A stretch of DNA of 64,000 nucleotides, taken from contig CAKULF010000008.1 in the NCBI GenBank assembly GCA_934667125.1, forward strand, positions 1 to 64,000. Direction: 5' to 3'. This DNA is from an uncultured Candidatus Melainabacteria bacterium (GTDB lineage: Bacteria > Cyanobacteriota > Vampirovibrionia > Gastranaerophilales > Gastranaerophilaceae). The number at the start of each line of letters is the position of its first letter. Within the stretch, counting starts at the first letter, position 1. This document shows positions 60,633 to 64,000 of this stretch, piece by piece. The position numbers and the translations under genes were made by a program. The notes under the pieces were generated by a model. It made no database searches. It saw only the letters and a list, made by a program, of their open reading frames with translations, and was not told where the DNA came from.

Positions 60633-61292
60633 ATGAAGCTAAAATACTTGGGGCATAGTGCTTTTGAAATATCAATTTTAGATTATAAAATCTTAATTGA
60701 TCCGTTTTTGATTAAATGTCCTGATTATGATTATTCTAAAACAACGGATATCTTCGTAACACACGGGCATGGCGACCATTTGGGCGACAGCATTAAAATA
60801 TCAAAAGAAACAAATGCAACAATAACGGGTGTTTTTGAATTAGCAAATTATTGCGCTGAATTTGGCGCAAAAACAAGAGATATCTCGCTTGGCGGATGGA
60901 TTAATTATCCTTGGGGAAGAGTTATAGCAGTTTTTGCAACTCATTCCAGTTCTTTTGAACATAGGTATTTAGGCGCACCTGTCGGCTATATTTTTGATAT
61001 TGATGGTATAAAAATATATCATAGCGGCGATACGGGATTGAATTATGAAATGAAATTAATCGGTGAATTGTATGCGCCTGATTATAGTTTACTTCCAATT
61101 GGTGGTAATTATACTATGGATATTGAACATTGCGCTATTGCTTCAAAATTTTTAAAAACGAAAAATGTTATACCAATGCACTATAATACGTTTGATGTTA
61201 TAGAAGTTGATGTTTCTGATTTTGAAAAATCGATTAAAGGAATTGGGCTAAATCCTATTGTTTTAGATATTAATCAAGAAATTGAAATATAA
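60633..61292 (+). CDS. UPF0173-type metal-dependent hydrolase (MBL fold)
   Basis: 219 residues, typical family length. Metallo-beta-lactamase signature THGHGDHLGD (HxHxDH), later IYHSGDTG and IPMHYNTF supply the remaining metal ligands. Family members act on unknown small substrates. Last gene of the HAD-aminotransferase-hydrolase-membrane protein-MBL operon. Confidence 0.9.
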   Translation: MKLKYLGHSAFEISILDYKILIDPFLIKCPDYDYSKTTDIFVTHGHGDHLGDSIKISKETNATITGVFELANYCAEFGAKTRDISLGGWINYPWGRVIAVFATHSSSFEHRYLGAPVGYIFDIDGIKIYHSGDTGLNYEMKLIGELYAPDYSLLPIGGNYTMDIEHCAIASKFLKTKNVIPMHYNTFDVIEVDVSDFEKSIKGIGLNPIVLDINQEIEI

Positions 61293-61310
61293 TTTATAAT
61301 AATTAAAATT

Positions 61311-61340
61311 AAAAAAGCGCCCGATTTGGACGCTTTTAAA
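61311..61340. terminator. Terminator between convergent genes
   Basis: AAAAGCG/CGCTTTT stem with extra CC/GG pairing, loop GATTT, separating the MBL hydrolase from rpsR. Confidence 0.72.
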
Positions 61341-61363
61341 CTCTTTGTTTGAATTTAGATTAA

Positions 61364-61597
61364 TTAGTTTTCAAAAACGTAACCCATTAAACCGGATTCA
61401 CGAGCTTTTTTAACTGCGTTTGATAACATTCTTTGATGTTTAGCGCAAGTTCCTGTAATTCTTCTTGGAAGAATTTTACCTGCTTCTGATAAAAATCTTT
61501 TTAATTTAGATACATCTTTGTAATCTAAAGTATCAATTTTATCATTACAAAAAGCGCAATTTTTTTTCTTTTTTACGTCTTTTAAATCTTTTGCCAT
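61364..61597 (-). CDS. rpsR: 30S ribosomal protein S18
   Basis: 77 residues. DYKDVSKLKRFLSEAGKILPRRITGTCAKHQR is the S18 signature; an N-terminal Cys pair (CAFC) is present as in many non-proteobacterial S18 proteins. Follows ssb by 78 bp. Confidence 0.96.
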   Translation of the reverse strand: MAKDLKDVKKKKNCAFCNDKIDTLDYKDVSKLKRFLSEAGKILPRRITGTCAKHQRMLSNAVKKARESGLMGYVFEN

Positions 61598-61675
61598 TTT
61601 TTTAAGTTTTCCTTTTCTAGTTAAACGACCTTGTGGTTATTTTAAGTTTTTGTTTTACTGCACACAGTTAGAAAG

Positions 61676-62086
61676 TTAGAATGGTATTTCATCTTCATCA
61701 ATTAAATCTTGAGCTATTTCATCTTGATTAAATTGAACAACGTTGTCACTTTGACTGCTTGCTGGAGCAATAGCAGCTGAACCATTCATTTTTTCAACAT
61801 TTGAAGCGCTGATTTCATAAACCCTTTTATCTTTTCCGTTTGGAAGTTTAAAAGTGTTGATTTGAAGTCTGCCTTCAACAGCTACGTTATCACCTTGAAC
61901 GATAGTGTTTGCAACAGTTTCAGCTAATTGACCAAAAGTTGTAACTCTAATAAGAGTTTCAGCGGCTTTATCGATATTAACAGTGAAACCTGCAATTGCC
62001 ATATCGTTTTGAGTGAATCTTTTTTCAGGAGCTTTAGTAACAACTCCTGTTACAAATGCTTTTGCTAATGTCATATTTTTATGCAC
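61676..62086 (-). CDS. ssb: Single-stranded DNA-binding protein
   Basis: 136 residues. OB fold (about 1-105), a short linker and the acidic tip DEDEIPF that recruits repair and replication partners. Overlaps rpsF by 8 bp; the rpsF-ssb-rpsR order is the usual one. Confidence 0.95.
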   Translation of the reverse strand: MHKNMTLAKAFVTGVVTKAPEKRFTQNDMAIAGFTVNIDKAAETLIRVTTFGQLAETVANTIVQGDNVAVEGRLQINTFKLPNGKDKRVYEISASNVEKMNGSAAIAPASSQSDNVVQFNQDEIAQDLIDEDEIPF

Positions 62087-62369
62087 ATTCCTTTGTTGTA
62101 AACATCATACGAATTACAGAATCGTTTAATTTTAATTGTCTTTTTAATTCAACGATTTTATCAGCAGGAACGCTAACAACTTGGTTAACCATAAATCCGT
62201 CAACAAAACCTGCTACTTCGTAAGCTAATTTTTTTCTGCCCATTTTGTCTGTAGATTCAACACTTCCGCCTAAGTTTTTAACAATTTCTTCAACTCTTGC
62301 TACAACTTTATCAGCTTCATCTGAATCTAAGTTAGGTTTGATTATTGTAAATAAATCGTATTTTTTCAT
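62079..62369 (-). CDS. rpsF: 30S ribosomal protein S6
   Basis: 96 residues, standard length. KKYDLFTIIKPNL at the start and the MGRKKLAYEV core define bS6. First gene of rpsF-ssb-rpsR; AAAGGAG ribosome binding site. Confidence 0.96.
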   Translation of the reverse strand: MKKYDLFTIIKPNLDSDEADKVVARVEEIVKNLGGSVESTDKMGRKKLAYEVAGFVDGFMVNQVVSVPADKIVELKRQLKLNDSVIRMMFTTKECA

Positions 62370-62466
62370 TTCTTCTCCTTTGTAGTGATTATAATATACT
62401 CAAAAAGTACCATAAACACACATTTAAAACAAGAAAAATTATATTAATAATTGTTAAGATTGGGTT

Positions 62467-63255
62467 TTATTGATATTCGCCCTTGAAAACAAGCTTTGCT
62501 GAGCCTTTCATGTAAACGTGGTTGTCTTCTTTGTAATCAATAAATAATGAGCCCCCCGGAAGAACAACTTCTGCCTTTCTTTCGATTAAACCCTTTTTAT
62601 ATCCAGCAACAACAGTAGCGCAAGCTCCCGTTCCGCAGGCAAGAGTTATTCCGCAGCCTCTTTCCCAAACATTCATTTTAACTTTGTTTTTTGAAATTAT
62701 ATTGACAAATTCAACGTTTGTTTTTTCAGGAAAAATTGGGTCAAATTCTATTGATTTTCCAACTGTTTTGGCTAAGCATTCGCTATCTTCTTTTGTATAT
62801 ATAACGCAATGCGGATTACCCATAGAAACCGCCACAGCGTCATATCCTTGAACTTTAACATTTAAAAAATCATCCGCCTTAACAGGAATTTCAGCCGGTT
62901 CAACAATAGGTTCGCCCATATCAACAATAACATCATTATCATCTGTAATAGTTGGAGTTATTATTCCGGCTAAAGTTTCAACCGTAAATTTTTTAGATTT
63001 TACAAGTCCTTTAGAATAAACATATTTTGCAAAACATCTTATCCCATTTCCGCACATTTGAGCTATTGTGCCATCTGAATTATAAAAATTCCAACCAATA
63101 TCAGCGATTTTTGAACTAACGGGCGCAAAAATTCCATCCGCACCTATTCCAAATTGCCTATTACAAAGCTCTTTGGCTAATGTTGGAGTTATAATATTTT
63201 CTTCAAGGATGATAAAATCGTTTCCAAGTCCTTGCCATTTTTCAAATTTAATCAT
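62467..63255 (-). CDS. dapF: Diaminopimelate epimerase
   Basis: 262 residues. Both catalytic cysteines are present: MCGNGIRC (first) and LACGTGACA (second). Interconverts LL- and meso-diaminopimelate, the cell-wall crosslinking residue and lysine precursor. Follows the M20 gene by 9 bp on the same strand. Confidence 0.95.
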   Translation of the reverse strand: MIKFEKWQGLGNDFIILEENIITPTLAKELCNRQFGIGADGIFAPVSSKIADIGWNFYNSDGTIAQMCGNGIRCFAKYVYSKGLVKSKKFTVETLAGIITPTITDDNDVIVDMGEPIVEPAEIPVKADDFLNVKVQGYDAVAVSMGNPHCVIYTKEDSECLAKTVGKSIEFDPIFPEKTNVEFVNIISKNKVKMNVWERGCGITLACGTGACATVVAGYKKGLIERKAEVVLPGGSLFIDYKEDNHVYMKGSAKLVFKGEYQ

Positions 63256-63264
63256 TTTGCCCTC

Positions 63265-64000
63265 TTAATTTGCATTATACTCAAGGAAAATTTCTTTAAC
63301 AAATTCAAAACCCTTGTATAAGCTATCTATTTCAACTTTTTCATTTGGAGAGTGCATTGATAAAATGTTTGCAACCCCAACCAAAACGGGTTTAAATTTA
63401 ACATCATATTTATTTGTTTTATTAGCATATACGTGGGTTTCAGCGCCAGCATGGAAAGATTGAACCTTAACGGGCAAGTTGATTTTTTGTCCTGCTTTTT
63501 TTGCAATTTGTGCCATTTCTTGGTTGTCTGATTTTTCAAAAGGCAGCATGTGAATTTTTACATTCAATTCAGCGTGCGCCAAATCTTTATATTTTGCATT
63601 AAATTTATCGATTTGCTTTTGGAATTTTGCAATCAATTTTTCTTCATATCTTTTTACAGAGCTTCTTAAAGAGTAGTGTGCAAAAGCAGTTGTATTAATA
63701 ACATTATCCGCACAAAGTTGAATAAGATTTTCTGAATATGGTTTTGTTGGATTTTCAATAAATCTTTCTAAGCCTATATCTGTTGCCCCTGCGACGATTG
63801 AGCCTAAATTACAAGAAGTTATTGTAAAACCGTTTTCAATTTTATATGCTCCGTTTGGAAGCTTATGAACAAGGTCTGCTATTAATTTTGCAGCATTTAA
63901 ACGTCTTTTATCTTGAATGTCGTTTCCGCTGTGTCCGCCTAATTTTGTTGTAACTTTGACATCAAGCTTAGTATAGCCTGCGCCTGCTATTTCAAAGTTT
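63265..64000 (-). CDS. M20-family peptidase, peptidase T-like (N-terminus beyond window)
   Basis: 245 codons are open from the right edge to the stop at 63265, so the start lies outside the window; an internal TTG at 63636 is not the real start. The visible part begins in the dimerisation domain (GGHSGNDIQDKRRLNA with its oxyanion His, typical of M20) and returns to the catalytic domain (SFHAGAETHVYAN, LSMHSPNEKVEI, with the metal and substrate His residues). Likely a metal-dependent aminopeptidase or dipeptidase. Sits upstream of dapF in the same operon. Confidence 0.85.
   Translation of the reverse strand, partial: NFEIAGAGYTKLDVKVTTKLGGHSGNDIQDKRRLNAAKLIADLVHKLPNGAYKIENGFTITSCNLGSIVAGATDIGLERFIENPTKPYSENLIQLCADNVINTTAFAHYSLRSSVKRYEEKLIAKFQKQIDKFNAKYKDLAHAELNVKIHMLPFEKSDNQEMAQIAKKAGQKINLPVKVQSFHAGAETHVYANKTNKYDVKFKPVLVGVANILSMHSPNEKVEIDSLYKGFEFVKEIFLEYNAN

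Noticed and set aside
1..64000. tRNA and rRNA genes
   Set aside because: Reading by eye I found no T-loop-type GTTCGAATC or GTTCAAATC blocks in cloverleaf context and no rRNA-like stretches; a tool search could still find one I missed.

Overview
The window looks like a chromosomal segment of an AT-rich (roughly one-third GC), diderm, anaerobic, heterotrophic bacterium. The clues are a porin-like secreted beta-rich protein, an O-antigen-type dTDP-rhamnose cluster, a formate/nitrite-family channel, pyruvate phosphate dikinase, and the lineage-style short N-terminal tags 'FKG' and 'MGLAASQAR' on unrelated proteins. From memory this combination fits a gut Gastranaerophilales (Melainabacteria/Vampirovibrionia, non-photosynthetic relatives of Cyanobacteria); that assignment is an inference and no rRNA or marker search was possible. 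TTG start codons are frequent and clearly supported by ribosome binding sites. I saw no rRNA, tRNA, CRISPR array, transposase or phage gene.

Layout. 1-7.3 kb (minus): a possible long operon with threonine ammonia-lyase, RidA, a soluble histidine kinase, a REC-GGDEF-like-REC protein, a WG-repeat secreted protein, and a giant 36-residue-repeat protein cut by the left edge. 7.6-12 kb: a zinc-ribbon protein, a DnaJ-like co-chaperone, a NarL-type regulator with an unusual kinase, and an EamA exporter. 12-14.3 kb: rmlD-rmlB-rmlC. 14.5-22.3 kb: Hsp20, an XRE regulator, an FKG-tagged repeat protein, an M48-like protein, a ClC antiporter, an EF-hand/coiled-coil/CHAP-like protein and a membrane-anchored LysM-like protein. 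22.4-27.7 kb: a zinc-ribbon membrane protein, an FAD oxidoreductase, two small secreted proteins and RmuC. 27.7-44.5 kb: core metabolism, with leuS-thrC-hom, gltX, a tagged nucleotidyltransferase-like protein, dapB-asd-dapA, ppdK, galE and gdhA. 44.5-53.2 kb: an accessory, repeat-rich region with a pilin-like cysteine-rich protein, two FKG/DG-W repeat proteins, an FNT channel, a porin-like protein, several families of dispersed palindromes, a cruciform-forming element and a coiled-coil protein. 53.5-64 kb: PBP1A, two secreted proteins, a HAD phosphatase/class III aminotransferase/hydrolase/MBL operon, rpsF-ssb-rpsR, dapF and part of an M20 peptidase.

How the genes fit together. hom, thrC, asd, dapA, dapB and dapF cover most of the aspartate-family route to threonine and meso-diaminopimelate; the latter feeds the peptidoglycan polymerised by PBP1A. 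Threonine ammonia-lyase next to RidA pairs an enamine/imine producer with its detoxifying deaminase. rmlBCD, galE and the FAD oxidoreductase point to surface polysaccharide. The most unusual content is the surface/secreted set: three paralogous FKG-tagged proteins with 19-residue DG..W repeats, a prepilin fused to about fifty cysteines, and two M48-like proteins with differently broken zinc motifs. These sit among, or are related to genes among, recombination-prone repeats at 46-53 kb.
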